DNA of 64,000 bases from Amycolatopsis tolypomycina (GCF_900105945.1 NZ_FNSO01000004.1:7568001-7632000); one strand, 5' to 3'; shown: positions 44,958-53,067, counted from the stretch's first letter. The notes: generated from the letters alone by a model not told the origin. A program made the numbers and translations.

Positions 44958-46126
44958 CCGAGACCAGGGTCGGGCTGATCGAGTTCGGCAAGGCGATCCA
45001 CGACTCCGTCACGGTCCCCGGTCTCGGGGAGCTGCCCGGCGGCCAGGTGAGCGCGGGGCGCGCGGTCCGCGGCGCCCGCGCGCGGCTGCTGCGGGGCGAC
45101 CGGATCGTCGAGGACAACCTGCGCATCGGGATCATGGTGCGCAAGAAGTACTTCTCCAGCAGCGTCGAGCCGGCGACGGAAGCCGGGTTCCTGAAGGACG
45201 TGTACGTCGTCGTCGGGCGGCGAGACCTCGGCAAGGGTGACGCGCTGGAGCTGTACGCCGACGAGGCCGTCGGCCCGGACCTGAGCCGGCCGGACGCGGT
45301 CGCGTCGGTGGAGGCGCCGGGCTTCGACCAGCTGACGGGGTTCCACGTGCAGGTGCTCGTCCGCGACGGCGTCCTGCGGTTCGGTGCGTTGTGTTCTCTG
45401 TCGCACGGCGGCGGGCCCATGCGGGTGCTCGGGCTGTTCGGGCCGGCCGGTCCGGTGGCGGAGCTGCCGACGGGTCAGCGAGGGACGGTGTTGCTCGGCT
45501 TCCAGTGCGACGCGCCGCCGGCGGCCGGGGCCGCGTTGCGGGCGTTCCCCTCGCCGGACTTCGTGGAGGAGCGCCACGGAACGGCGGTGGTGCACGGCGT
45601 GTCCGCGCTCGGCAACGGCTCGCTGGTGGCGGCGGTCGAGGTGCCGGACGGGCGCAGCGCGGCGTTCACGGTGGGGGTGAGCGTCCGGGTGCTGCGGCCG
45701 ATCGGGACGACGTTCAACGAGCGGAGCACAGTGGTCGCTTCGGGGCTCCCGGTGCTTTCGCTGGCGCGGGACGGGGTCGCGGTTCCGTCGTCGGCCGGAG
45801 CGCGGGTGTTCACCGTCGGCCTGGGGACGGCGGATTTGCGGCAGAACGACGTTCTCGAGGCTTATGCCGCGCCGTTGGCGCCTCCGGTGCCGCTGGTGGA
45901 TGTCAACGCCGCTTCGGGCGACGAGCTGGGCCGCCTGCCGGGCCTTTCCCCGGCCCGAGTGGCGACGGCGCTGGAACTGCGTCAGCGGCAGGGCGGCTTC
46001 CCCGACGTGGAGGCGTTCGGAGTGGCAATCGGCTTGCAGCCACACGAAATAGTCCGTTTGCGCGGACGGGCGACGGCCGGCCGGGTGACGTTGCCCGAGA
46101 CGGGCGTTCGTCAGTTGGACATCTGA
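44954..46126 (+). CDS. IF2-like double barrel plus ComEA-type HhH protein
   Basis: 390 residues. Residues ~15-105 resemble an IF2/EF-Tu beta-barrel domain: GGQVSAGRAVRGARARLLRG followed by GRRDLGKGDALELY, like the GDVIE ending of IF2 barrels. A second, more diverged barrel ends in GTADLRQNDVLEAY (~310). Residues ~318-370 form a ComEA-like helix-hairpin-helix (VDVNAASGDELGRLPGLSPARV ... RQRQGGFPDVEAF) that usually binds DNA or RNA. No GTPase domain is present. As the last gene of the operon (GTGA overlap) it may supply nucleic-acid or ribosome binding for the system. Confidence 0.7.
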   Translation: MTETRVGLIEFGKAIHDSVTVPGLGELPGGQVSAGRAVRGARARLLRGDRIVEDNLRIGIMVRKKYFSSSVEPATEAGFLKDVYVVVGRRDLGKGDALELYADEAVGPDLSRPDAVASVEAPGFDQLTGFHVQVLVRDGVLRFGALCSLSHGGGPMRVLGLFGPAGPVAELPTGQRGTVLLGFQCDAPPAAGAALRAFPSPDFVEERHGTAVVHGVSALGNGSLVAAVEVPDGRSAAFTVGVSVRVLRPIGTTFNERSTVVASGLPVLSLARDGVAVPSSAGARVFTVGLGTADLRQNDVLEAYAAPLAPPVPLVDVNAASGDELGRLPGLSPARVATALELRQRQGGFPDVEAFGVAIGLQPHEIVRLRGRATAGRVTLPETGVRQLDI

Positions 46127-46136
46127 CGGGTTCCGC

Positions 46137-46142
46137 TACGGT
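46137..46142 (+). promoter_or_regulatory. Leaderless -10 element of espG-like gene
   Basis: TACGGT ends six bases before the GTG at 46149, which separates this gene from the preceding operon. Confidence 0.42.
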
Positions 46143-46148
46143 GGGAAC

Positions 46149-46862
46149 GTGCCGGAGGAATTCTCGCTGGGGTTGACGGAGGTCACCGCCGCGGTCCGGC
46201 GCACGGCTCTCCCGGCGCACTGGCACCCGTTCGAGATCCGCAGCCCGGGCCGGACGCTCGAGGAGCACGAACACATCCTGTCGGCGGCATGGGACTCGAT
46301 GCGGGCACGCGGGCTGGCGGGCCCGGACAAGCTGGACATCGAGGTGGAGCAGACGCTGCGGGCGTGGACGCAGCCGGAGGTGCTGATCATCGTCCGCGCA
46401 GCCGAGGTGACGGACGGCCGCCAGGTCTTCTACCGAGCCACCATCGGCCACGGCCTGGGTGTGTACTCCGAGCTGGTGCCGGACGGGATCCATTTCGTCC
46501 AGATCCGCCCCGACCACCTGGTCGACGCCCTGGTCGGCATCCTCCCCCGCTACGGACCGCTGCCGGTGGCCCCGCTGACTTCGACCCTCGGCCCGAACCG
46601 GCCGCCGGACACCGAACCGTTGCGGGACTACGCCCAGTGGGCCCCGCACCGCCACGGCACGTTCGAGCTGTCGACCCGCATCGGCCAGGGCAACCTCCGC
46701 CCGGCGGGCACGGTGACCTTCGTCGACACGGACGGCGGCCGCTACCTGACATTCACCGACCCGCTACCGGGCGGCGAGTCCCGACTCAGGTTCGTCCCCT
46801 CGGACGGGGGACACCTCAGAGGGTGGTTGCACGAGCGCATCGCGGAGACGACCCACCGGTGA
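46149..46862 (+). CDS. EspG family type VII secretion chaperone
   Basis: 237 residues, EspG size. Typical are the LSAAWDSMRARGLAGPDKLDIEVEQTLRAWTQPEVLIIVRA start region, VFYRATIGHGLGVYSEL, and the final TFVDTDGGRYLTF ... GWLHERIAET. EspG proteins bind PPE-type substrates and keep them soluble before export by an ESX system. No ESX core genes are here, so the client is probably the WxG/PPE-like protein at 48705 and the core is elsewhere. Confidence 0.85.
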   Translation: MPEEFSLGLTEVTAAVRRTALPAHWHPFEIRSPGRTLEEHEHILSAAWDSMRARGLAGPDKLDIEVEQTLRAWTQPEVLIIVRAAEVTDGRQVFYRATIGHGLGVYSELVPDGIHFVQIRPDHLVDALVGILPRYGPLPVAPLTSTLGPNRPPDTEPLRDYAQWAPHRHGTFELSTRIGQGNLRPAGTVTFVDTDGGRYLTFTDPLPGGESRLRFVPSDGGHLRGWLHERIAETTHR

Positions 46863-46895
46863 CCTGCGTCCTCGCCCGGGCGCGTGATCTACCCG

Positions 46896-46901
46896 TAGTG
46901 T
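46896..46901 (+). promoter_or_regulatory. Leaderless -10 element, first copy
   Basis: TAGTGT ends seven bases before the GTG at 46909. The flanking CCCGTAGTGTTCAGG is repeated at 48111-48125 before the second DUF3558 gene. Confidence 0.5.
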
Positions 46902-46908
46902 TCAGGTC

Positions 46909-47472
46909 GTGACCCGAGCAGTTCGCCTTCGCACCGCAGTCCTCGCCTTGGCCACCACGGCGCTCGTGGTGAGCGCCTGCGACAGCAAGGTGGGAGGCAC
47001 GCCGCAGGCTGCGGACACGCCGTCGAGCAGTGCCTCGACGACCAAGCCGAGCGGCGCCACGAGCGACAACCCCTTCGGGGACATGAAAGCCTGCCCCACC
47101 CTCGACAAGGCGCTCAGCGGTCAGGGCTACCCCGCCGCCGCACCCACCACCGCGGATGCGGCGCGCAGCTGCACGACCGAGAAGAAGACCGGCGACGAGA
47201 CGATCGGCGTGACCCTCTCCTTGCACGCCGGCCAGACGATCAACGAGAACATCGCGGACCCCAGCAAGGCTTCGACCGGCACGGTCAACGACCGGCCCGC
47301 CGTCCAGGAGCGGGAACCGATCGGCGCGAAGGGGCAGTGTGCCATCGCGATGGAGGTCAAGCCGAAGTCGCGGGCCGCCGTATCCGTGACACTGAGTTTC
47401 GGCTCCACGGACCAGGCGTGCACGGACGTCAACGACGTCGCGACCAAGGTCGAGCCACTCCTGCCGAAATAG
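46909..47472 (+). CDS. DUF3558 lipoprotein
   Basis: 187 residues. Lipobox VVSAC, then a Ser/Thr/Pro-rich linker and a DUF3558 domain with ACPTLDKAL, a second Cys (ARSCTTEKK) and a later pair (GQCAIAMEVKP, DQACTDVNDV). The family is abundant in Pseudonocardiales and often lies next to ESX-substrate genes; its role is unknown. It has a paralogue at 48127 with nearly the same signal peptide and C-terminus. Confidence 0.85.
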   Translation: MTRAVRLRTAVLALATTALVVSACDSKVGGTPQAADTPSSSASTTKPSGATSDNPFGDMKACPTLDKALSGQGYPAAAPTTADAARSCTTEKKTGDETIGVTLSLHAGQTINENIADPSKASTGTVNDRPAVQEREPIGAKGQCAIAMEVKPKSRAAVSVTLSFGSTDQACTDVNDVATKVEPLLPK

Positions 47473-47486
47473 CGACACGGCGAACA

Positions 47487-47515
47487 GTGACACGAGACGA
47501 AGTCACTACTACAGT
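47487..47515 (+). promoter_or_regulatory. Promoter of the first secreted-type gene
   Basis: GTGACA (-35), a 17-bp spacer ending GTCACTAC and TACAGT (-10). The same spacer end and -10 occur at 48641-48669. Confidence 0.6.
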
Positions 47516-47567
47516 ACTTGGTCGACACAGAGAGTGATTACCGGTCGATCCGCCGCGGGAGGGCTTG

Positions 47568-48050
47568 ATGGCATCAGGAGCGCAGTTCGGAGGGCCACCT
47601 CCCACGCCCCCTGCCGGCGACGCCGGGAACAACTTCCTGTCGAACCTCCTCGACGTCCCACTGGACGCGGAGGGCGCGAAGCGGGTGAACGAAGGCGCCC
47701 AGCAGTTCAAGGCACTAGCCGAGGGCGGCGGATTCACCATCAACGAAGCGGGTTTCGAGCATTACCGGAAGGTGTGTGACACCTTTATCGACGGGTACAA
47801 CAGCATCCGCCGTGAGCTGCAGGTACTCAGCCTCGCAGCGCGGATGGGTGGCAGCGACTACGCCAATCAGGTCGCCAACTTCAACGTGAAGGTCGCAGCG
47901 GGCGATCCCGAGTCGCTCGTGCCGAACCTCGAACTGCTCTCTGACGGCTTCAAGAAGGTGCGCGAGGCGCTCGAGATCGCCCGCAAGAACTACCGCGAGA
48001 CCGAAGACGCGCACAGCCAGACCTTCGCCAAGCTTCACGGGAGCGAGTGA
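47568..48050 (+). CDS. Helical ESX-associated protein, unknown family
   Basis: 160 residues from the ATG at 47568 with a GGGAGGG site. A Pro/Gly-rich start (GAQFGGPPPTPPAGDAG) is followed by an alpha-helical domain (AKRVNEGAQQFKALAE, FEHYRKVCDTFIDGYNSIRRELQVL, LELLSDGFKKVREALEIARKNYRETEDAHSQTF). Size and helicity suit a WXG100-like or other type VII partner, but no WxG motif is visible. It shares its promoter type with the PPE-like gene at 48705, so the two products may form a pair, as PE/PPE and EsxA/EsxB do. Confidence 0.7.
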   Translation: MASGAQFGGPPPTPPAGDAGNNFLSNLLDVPLDAEGAKRVNEGAQQFKALAEGGGFTINEAGFEHYRKVCDTFIDGYNSIRRELQVLSLAARMGGSDYANQVANFNVKVAAGDPESLVPNLELLSDGFKKVREALEIARKNYRETEDAHSQTFAKLHGSE

Positions 48051-48055
48051 CCAAA

Positions 48056-48098
48056 GCGAGCACGCGGACATCGCCAGTACGAGGCCGACTCGCAGCAC
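48056..48098 (+). pseudogene. Remnant of the 5' end of the PPE-like gene
   Basis: Bases 48056-48090 match 48710-48745, codons ~2-13 of the PPE-like gene, with one deleted base and two or three substitutions (shared core CGGACATCGCCAGTACGAGG). The start codon and promoter are missing and the frame is broken. It is a duplication or recombination scar directly before the second DUF3558 gene. Confidence 0.8.
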
Positions 48099-48113
48099 GC
48101 GGCCGCCTGCCCG

Positions 48114-48119
48114 TAGTGT
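48114..48119 (+). promoter_or_regulatory. Leaderless -10 element, second copy
   Basis: TAGTGT seven bases before the GTG at 48127, in the same sequence context as 46896-46901. Confidence 0.5.
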
Positions 48120-48126
48120 TCAGGCA

Positions 48127-48603
48127 GTGGCCCGAGCAGTTCGCCTTCGCGCCACCGCCCTGACCTCGGCCACCTTGCTACTCGCGCTGAGCGCCTGCGA
48201 CAGCACAGTGGAAGGGACGCCGCGAGCCGCCGTCGCACCACCCAGCAGCACGTCCATCACCAAGCCGAGCGGTGGCAGTGGTGGTGACAACCCGCTCTCC
48301 GGGGTGGATCCGAAGAAAGCCGGCTACGGCGTGGTCGGTCTCGCGCTCCAGCCCGGACAGTCGATCAACGACATCGTCACCGCCCCGGGCAAGGCCCTCA
48401 CCGGGGACGTCAACGGGCGACCAGCGGTGCAGGAACGCGACGCTCTCGGCGGTACTGGTTCCTGTGACGTTTCCATGGAGGTGAAGCCGAAGTCGCGGGC
48501 CACGGTACTGGTCACCCTCCAGACAGCGAGCACCGAAGAGGCATGCCAGACAGCCAACGATGTTTCGACCAAGGTCGAGCCCCTTCTTCCCGCCAACGGC
48601 TGA
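48127..48603 (+). CDS. DUF3558 lipoprotein paralogue, internally shortened
   Basis: 158 residues. The signal peptide (ARAVRLRATALTSATLLLALSAC) and the C-terminal half (RPAVQERDALGG, CDVSMEVKPKSRATVLVTL, VSTKVEPLLP) are close to those of the 46909 gene. The segment between, which in that gene holds ACPTLDKAL and the second Cys, is missing (~30 residues), so one predicted disulfide is lost. Upstream sequence including the -10 element is also duplicated. It may be a diverging or decaying copy. Confidence 0.8.
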   Translation: MARAVRLRATALTSATLLLALSACDSTVEGTPRAAVAPPSSTSITKPSGGSGGDNPLSGVDPKKAGYGVVGLALQPGQSINDIVTAPGKALTGDVNGRPAVQERDALGGTGSCDVSMEVKPKSRATVLVTLQTASTEEACQTANDVSTKVEPLLPANG

Positions 48604-48640
48604 GACCGCCACACGACAGGTTGCCGGCGTCACGCATCTA

Positions 48641-48669
48641 CTGACATAGCGGATCGTCACTACTACAGT
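48641..48669 (+). promoter_or_regulatory. Promoter of the PPE-like gene
   Basis: CTGACA, 17 bp, TACAGT; twin of 47487-47515. Confidence 0.6.
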
Positions 48670-48704
48670 TGGCTCGGGTACGCACGGTGCCGAGAGGGGT
48701 GACC

Positions 48705-50165
48705 ATGGCACACGAGCACGCCGGACATCGCCAGTACGAGGGCGACTTCTACGCCGAGACGCAGCAGAAGCTGCAGCAGAACGTGCACCGTTTCGGCGTC
48801 GAGGACCAGGGGGAAGCTCGCGAAGGGGTCACGCCGCAAACGCAGAACCAGGCGGCACAGTACTCCGTCGAGCAGGGCAAGATCCTGCTGAACAACCAAG
48901 CCACCCGCGGTGACGCGCCCGCGCCGGGGCAGAACTATGCCGCCAGCTCGCACGAAGAGCTCTACGGCATGGTCCACGAGAACATGAATCCCGGCGAGCT
49001 CGATGATCGGGGCCGGGTTGCCAACAAGCTCGGCAACTGGCTGGCCGACGTCTCCAACGCGGCGAACGACGCTGTCAACTCGAGCGAAATCCAGTGGCAG
49101 GGCGATGGCGCCGCGAAGGCACACGGCTTCTTCCAGAACACCGCCACCTACACCGCCGAGACGGCCAACGCCGCCCAGCTCAGCTCCAACCGGTACTCGC
49201 AGCAGGCGGCCGCCGCTGACTATGCGCAGAAGAACATGCCCGAACCCACCGGGTTCAACCAGGAAGCCGAGATCACCAAGGCCACCAAGCAGTACCAGGC
49301 GGGTGACGTCGTCGGGGCGACGCAGACCATGAACAACGTCGCCGCCAAGCAGCAGCAGGCCGATGCCGCTCATCAGCAGGCCGTTCAGGTTCTGCAGAAC
49401 CTCGACTCCACCTACCACGAGACCGCCAGCACCCAGCCCACCTACACGCCGCCTCCTCAGCTCGGGCAGGGTGACTCCACCTCGGCCAGCGGCTTCCACG
49501 GCACCGGTGGCAGCGGCTTCACCGGCGCCCCCACCATCGGCGGAACCGGACCCGGGGGCACCAGCGGCAGCTTCGTCCCTGGCCAAGTTCCCGGCCAAAG
49601 CCCCGGAACAGGCCCGGGCCAGCTTCCCGGCCCCACTCCGCCCGGCACCACCCCGCCCGCCTACATCCCGCCCGGCACGAGCAGCGGCACAAGCAGCGGC
49701 ACCGGCGGCGGCACCAACAGCGGCACCTCCAACTTCCGCACCGCTCCCGCCGCCGGCACCTTCGGGCGGTTCACTCCCGATGGGCTCGCCGTGCCCGGGA
49801 CCACCGCCGCCGGAGGCGGCACCGGCGCCGGCAGCGACAGCACCCGCAGCAAAGGGCGGCCCGGCACCGGGTTCGCCGGCTCGCGCGTGTCCGGCAGTGC
49901 CGGTGTCACGCCCAAGGAGACCGAAGGCGGCAAGACCGGCAGCAAACCCGGTGAACGGCTCGAACGCGGGGCGACCGCGGCCGCCGCGGCCAAGGGCAAG
50001 GCCGGCGAAGCCGGGGCGGCCGGCGCCGGGGCGGGCAAAAAGAAAGAAGAGGACAAGGAACACAAGAACAAGTACGCCGTCGAGGAGGATGTCTTCGATC
50101 TCAAGCCGGAACGCGGGCCCGACGGCGAAAAGATCGTGAAGCCCACCATCGGGGAAACCACCTAA
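48705..50165 (+). CDS. PPE-like/WxG type VII secreted protein
   Basis: 486 residues from the ATG at 48705. Residues ~1-240 are helical with a WQGDGA motif (EIQWQGDGAAKAHGFFQN), as in the WxG turn of PPE-type proteins of Pseudonocardiales. Residues ~245-430 are Gly/Pro/Ser/Thr-rich and disordered. The end is charged, with a conserved-looking EDVFDLKPERGPDGEKIVKPTIGE. It is the probable client of the EspG protein and could carry the export signal for an ESX system. GC-rich repeats make the middle prone to length change. Confidence 0.82.
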   Translation: MAHEHAGHRQYEGDFYAETQQKLQQNVHRFGVEDQGEAREGVTPQTQNQAAQYSVEQGKILLNNQATRGDAPAPGQNYAASSHEELYGMVHENMNPGELDDRGRVANKLGNWLADVSNAANDAVNSSEIQWQGDGAAKAHGFFQNTATYTAETANAAQLSSNRYSQQAAAADYAQKNMPEPTGFNQEAEITKATKQYQAGDVVGATQTMNNVAAKQQQADAAHQQAVQVLQNLDSTYHETASTQPTYTPPPQLGQGDSTSASGFHGTGGSGFTGAPTIGGTGPGGTSGSFVPGQVPGQSPGTGPGQLPGPTPPGTTPPAYIPPGTSSGTSSGTGGGTNSGTSNFRTAPAAGTFGRFTPDGLAVPGTTAAGGGTGAGSDSTRSKGRPGTGFAGSRVSGSAGVTPKETEGGKTGSKPGERLERGATAAAAAKGKAGEAGAAGAGAGKKKEEDKEHKNKYAVEEDVFDLKPERGPDGEKIVKPTIGETT

Positions 50166-50212
50166 GGGACAGACCCGAGGGGAACCGGAAAATCCCCGGC
50201 TACATTGGAGGT

Positions 50213-50959
50213 ATGCGCTTCTTCATCGTCGACGCCTTCACCGACCGGGCCTTCGCCGGGAACTCGGCCGGGGTCGTCCTGCTGGACGAACCCGCCGATC
50301 CCGCCTGGATGCAGGCCGTTGCCGCCGAGATGAAGCACGCCGAAACCGCTTTCCACGTCGCCGCGACGAAGTCGCTCCGGTGGTTCACCCCCGTCGTCGA
50401 GGTTGCGTTCTGCGGGCACGCCACCCTTGCCGTCACGCACGTTCTCGGCGGCGAGCAGACCTACGACACCAAGAGCGGTGAGCTGCGGGCCACCGCCAAA
50501 GACGGCTGGGTCGAGCTGGACTTCCCCTCCGATCCACCCCGGCCCACCGACGACGACCTGTCCGAAATCCTGCCCGGTGTCGACATCGAATACACCGGCC
50601 GCGGCGCGGAAAACCTCTTCGCCGTCGTCAAGGACGCCGAGACCGTGCGCACCCTCGAACCGGACCTCGACAAGCTCAAGCACACCTGGACCGGGCGCCT
50701 GCTGGTCACCGCGCAAAGCGACAAAACGGACTACGTCAGCCGCTTCTTCGCCCCCGGCATCGGGATCGACGAAGACCCCGTCACCGGCTCGGCGCACTGC
50801 ATCCTGTCGCCCTACTGGTCCGAGCGGCTGAACGATAAAGAACTCACGGGCGAGCAAGCCTCCGCACGCGGCGGCCTCGTCCGGACGCGCCAGGACGGCG
50901 ACCGCGTCCACCTCACCGGCCAAGCCGTCACCGTCCTGAGCGGGGAGCTGCACGTCTGA
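50213..50959 (+). CDS. PhzF family isomerase/epimerase
   Basis: 248 residues, a little short for the family (~260-300). Catalytic Glu44 lies in MKHAETAFHV; further landmarks are LRWFTPVVEVAFCGHATLA and GIDEDPVTGSAHC. The fold is that of diaminopimelate epimerase. The substrate is unknown, as no phenazine genes are present. The ATG has a GGAGGT site. Its TGA overlaps the start of the YccF gene by one base. Confidence 0.9.
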   Translation: MRFFIVDAFTDRAFAGNSAGVVLLDEPADPAWMQAVAAEMKHAETAFHVAATKSLRWFTPVVEVAFCGHATLAVTHVLGGEQTYDTKSGELRATAKDGWVELDFPSDPPRPTDDDLSEILPGVDIEYTGRGAENLFAVVKDAETVRTLEPDLDKLKHTWTGRLLVTAQSDKTDYVSRFFAPGIGIDEDPVTGSAHCILSPYWSERLNDKELTGEQASARGGLVRTRQDGDRVHLTGQAVTVLSGELHV

Positions 50960-51333
50960 TGCGCACGCTGCTGAACATCATCTGGCTCGTCCTGTGCGGC
51001 TTCTGGATGGCCGTCGGCTACCTGATCGCCGGCGTCATCTGCTGCATCCTCATCGTCACCATCCCGTTCGGGCTGGCGTCGTTCCGGATCGCGCGCTACG
51101 CGTTCTGGCCGTTCGGGCGCACGGTCGTCGACCGGCGGGACGCGGGCGCCGCCTCCTGCGTGGGGAACGTCGTCTGGTTCGTCTTCGCCGGGTGGTGGCT
51201 GGCGCTCGGGCACGTCCTCACCGGCGTCGCGCTCTGCCTCACGATCGTCGGCATCCCGCTCGGCATCGCGAACTTCAAGCTGATCCCGGTGTCCCTCGTG
51301 CCGCTCGGCAAGGAGATCGTCGAGATCGCCTAG
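50959..51333 (+). CDS. YccF family membrane protein
   Basis: 124 residues made of two YccF repeats, each with a membrane helix pair and the shared pattern (N[I/V][I/V]W[L/F][V/F][L/F]xGxWxxxG; TIPFGLASFRIAR and TIVGIPLGIANFKL). Function unknown. It is coupled to the PhzF gene and its stop shares CTAG with the convergent phosphatase gene. Confidence 0.9.
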   Translation: MRTLLNIIWLVLCGFWMAVGYLIAGVICCILIVTIPFGLASFRIARYAFWPFGRTVVDRRDAGAASCVGNVVWFVFAGWWLALGHVLTGVALCLTIVGIPLGIANFKLIPVSLVPLGKEIVEIA

Positions 51334-52130
51334 GACTCCGGCGAGAACGGCAGCTCGACCACCAGGCACGGCCCGCCGACGAACAGGCCGCCGTCGACGC
51401 CCAGCGCCTTGCCGCCCGCGTACAGGAACGGGCCCTCGATCTGGGTCGGGTGGATGCCCAGCTGGTCGGCGATCACGCTGTGCCCGTGCACGATCCGCGA
51501 ACCGCCGAGGGCGTCCATCAGCTTCTGGGCGTTTTCCTCGCCGTCCGGGCCGCGGAACGCGTAGCGCGTGGTCATCCGGCGCCAGACGTCCCACCAGGCC
51601 TCGATGTCGCTGCCCTCGAGGATCTCGCGAGCCGCCTCGTTGATCTCGTCGATCGACGAGCCCCAGTCGAGGTACTCCAGCGTGTCCGAGTGCAGCAGCA
51701 GGTGGTCGGCGGCGACGGCGGCGAGCGGGCGCGCGGTCAGCCACTCGATGTGCTCCGGCGTCAGGCGGTCCTGGTCCGCGAGCAGGCCGCCGTTGATCTC
51801 CCAGCTGCGGGCGAAGCTGCGCGGGCCGAAGTCGGACGGCACCGGTTCGTCGCCGAAGTGGTACATCCCCAGCGCGAGGATCTCGTGGTTGCCCAGCAGC
51901 GTCTGGACCTGGCCGCCGGCCTCGGCCGCCTGCGCTTCGAGCCGCATGACCAGGTCGATCGCGCCGACGCCGTCGGGGCCGCGGTCGACGAAGTCGCCGA
52001 GGAACCACAGCTGGTCCTCACCACCGGACCAGTTGTCTTCCTCGTCGACCAGGCCTTCGGATCTCAGCGCGTCGGCGAGTTCGTCACGGTGCCCGTGGAC
52101 GTCGCCGACCACGTACGTCGACTTGCTCAT
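51330..52130 (-). CDS. Metallophosphoesterase, PPP Ser/Thr phosphatase-like
   Basis: 266 residues with the full metal-site set: GDVHGH, GDFVDRGPDG, LLGNHEIL and the later His residues in LLLHSD and VHGHS. This is the pattern of bacterial PPP-family (PrpE/ApaH-like) enzymes. It may dephosphorylate proteins or diadenosine polyphosphates. It is followed on the other strand by yccF and lies ~40 bp downstream of the HAD gene, so it may share that transcript. Confidence 0.88.
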   Translation of the reverse strand: MSKSTYVVGDVHGHRDELADALRSEGLVDEEDNWSGGEDQLWFLGDFVDRGPDGVGAIDLVMRLEAQAAEAGGQVQTLLGNHEILALGMYHFGDEPVPSDFGPRSFARSWEINGGLLADQDRLTPEHIEWLTARPLAAVAADHLLLHSDTLEYLDWGSSIDEINEAAREILEGSDIEAWWDVWRRMTTRYAFRGPDGEENAQKLMDALGGSRIVHGHSVIADQLGIHPTQIEGPFLYAGGKALGVDGGLFVGGPCLVVELPFSPES

Positions 52131-52167
52131 CCGCTGACGATATGCCCTGCGGCCCCGCGGCTCACGG

Positions 52168-52962
52168 TCAGCCTTCGCCGAACGGGTCCCCGGTTCGCCC
52201 GATCAGGTCGGCGACGGAGTCGATCACCATGGTGGGCCGGTACGGATAGCGTTCGGCCGACTCCGGGGTGGATATGCCGGTGAGCACCAGGATCGTCTGC
52301 AGCCCGGCCTCGATGCCCGAGTGCACGTCCGTGTCCATCCGGTCGCCGATCATCAAGGTCGACTCCGAATGCGCACCCAATCGGCGCAACGCCGAGCGCA
52401 TCATCAGCGGGTTCGGCTTGCCGACGTAGTACGGCGAGCGCCCGGTGGCCTTCTCGATCAGCGCCGCGACGGACCCGGTGGCCGGCATCGAGCCCTCCAG
52501 GCTGGGGCCGGTCGCGTCGGGGTTCGTCGCGATGAACTTCGCGCCGCCCTCGATCAGCCGGATCGCGCGCGTGATGGCGCTGAAGCTGTACGTGCGGGTC
52601 TCGCCCAGCACGACGTAGTCGGGGTCACGCTCGGTCAGCACGTAGCCGACCTCGTGCAGCGCCGTGGTGAGGCCCGCTTCGCCGATGACGTACGCCGAGC
52701 CGTTCGGCCGCTGCGACGAGAGGAACTTCGCGGTCGCCAGCGCCGAGGTCCAGATCGACTCCTCGGGGATGTCGAGCCCGGTGCGCTCCAGCCGCGCCCG
52801 CAGGTCGCGCGGGGTGTAGATCGAGTTGTTCGTCAGCACCAGGAAGTCGATGCCGTTCGCCTTCAACTCGGCGAGGAACTCGTCGGCCCCCGGGACGAGG
52901 TGCTCCTCCTTCACCAGGACGCCGTCCATGTCGGAGAGGTACGTCCACCGGCGCTCGTTCAT
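52168..52962 (-). CDS. HAD-IIA family phosphatase (NagD-like)
   Basis: 264 residues: motif [13 protein letters not shown], motif II LTNNS, a C2-type cap (LYxVGEAGL-like region [11 protein letters not shown] ... [10 protein letters not shown]) and motif [12 protein letters not shown], with the GKPNPLM Lys before it. NagD-like enzymes dephosphorylate nucleotides or small phosphates in metabolite clean-up. It is the first gene of a likely two-gene unit with the phosphatase at 51330. Confidence 0.9.
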   Translation of the reverse strand: MNERRWTYLSDMDGVLVKEEHLVPGADEFLAELKANGIDFLVLTNNSIYTPRDLRARLERTGLDIPEESIWTSALATAKFLSSQRPNGSAYVIGEAGLTTALHEVGYVLTERDPDYVVLGETRTYSFSAITRAIRLIEGGAKFIATNPDATGPSLEGSMPATGSVAALIEKATGRSPYYVGKPNPLMMRSALRRLGAHSESTLMIGDRMDTDVHSGIEAGLQTILVLTGISTPESAERYPYRPTMVIDSVADLIGRTGDPFGEG

Positions 52963-53052
52963 GGTCGGAACCTATCACGCGCGCGAGACACCTGTGGCGC
53001 TCGCCAAAAGGGCGAATAACGACCGAAATCATCGAAGCTCGCGGTGACCCGG

Positions 53053-53067
53053 GAATTGCCGCAATTC
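53053..53067. promoter_or_regulatory. Inverted repeat in a gene-free stretch
   Basis: GAATTGC-C-GCAATTC, a perfect 7-bp-arm palindrome, with a further GGAATTGCC half-site near 53096. It lies between the HAD gene and the end of modC; role unknown. Confidence 0.35.
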
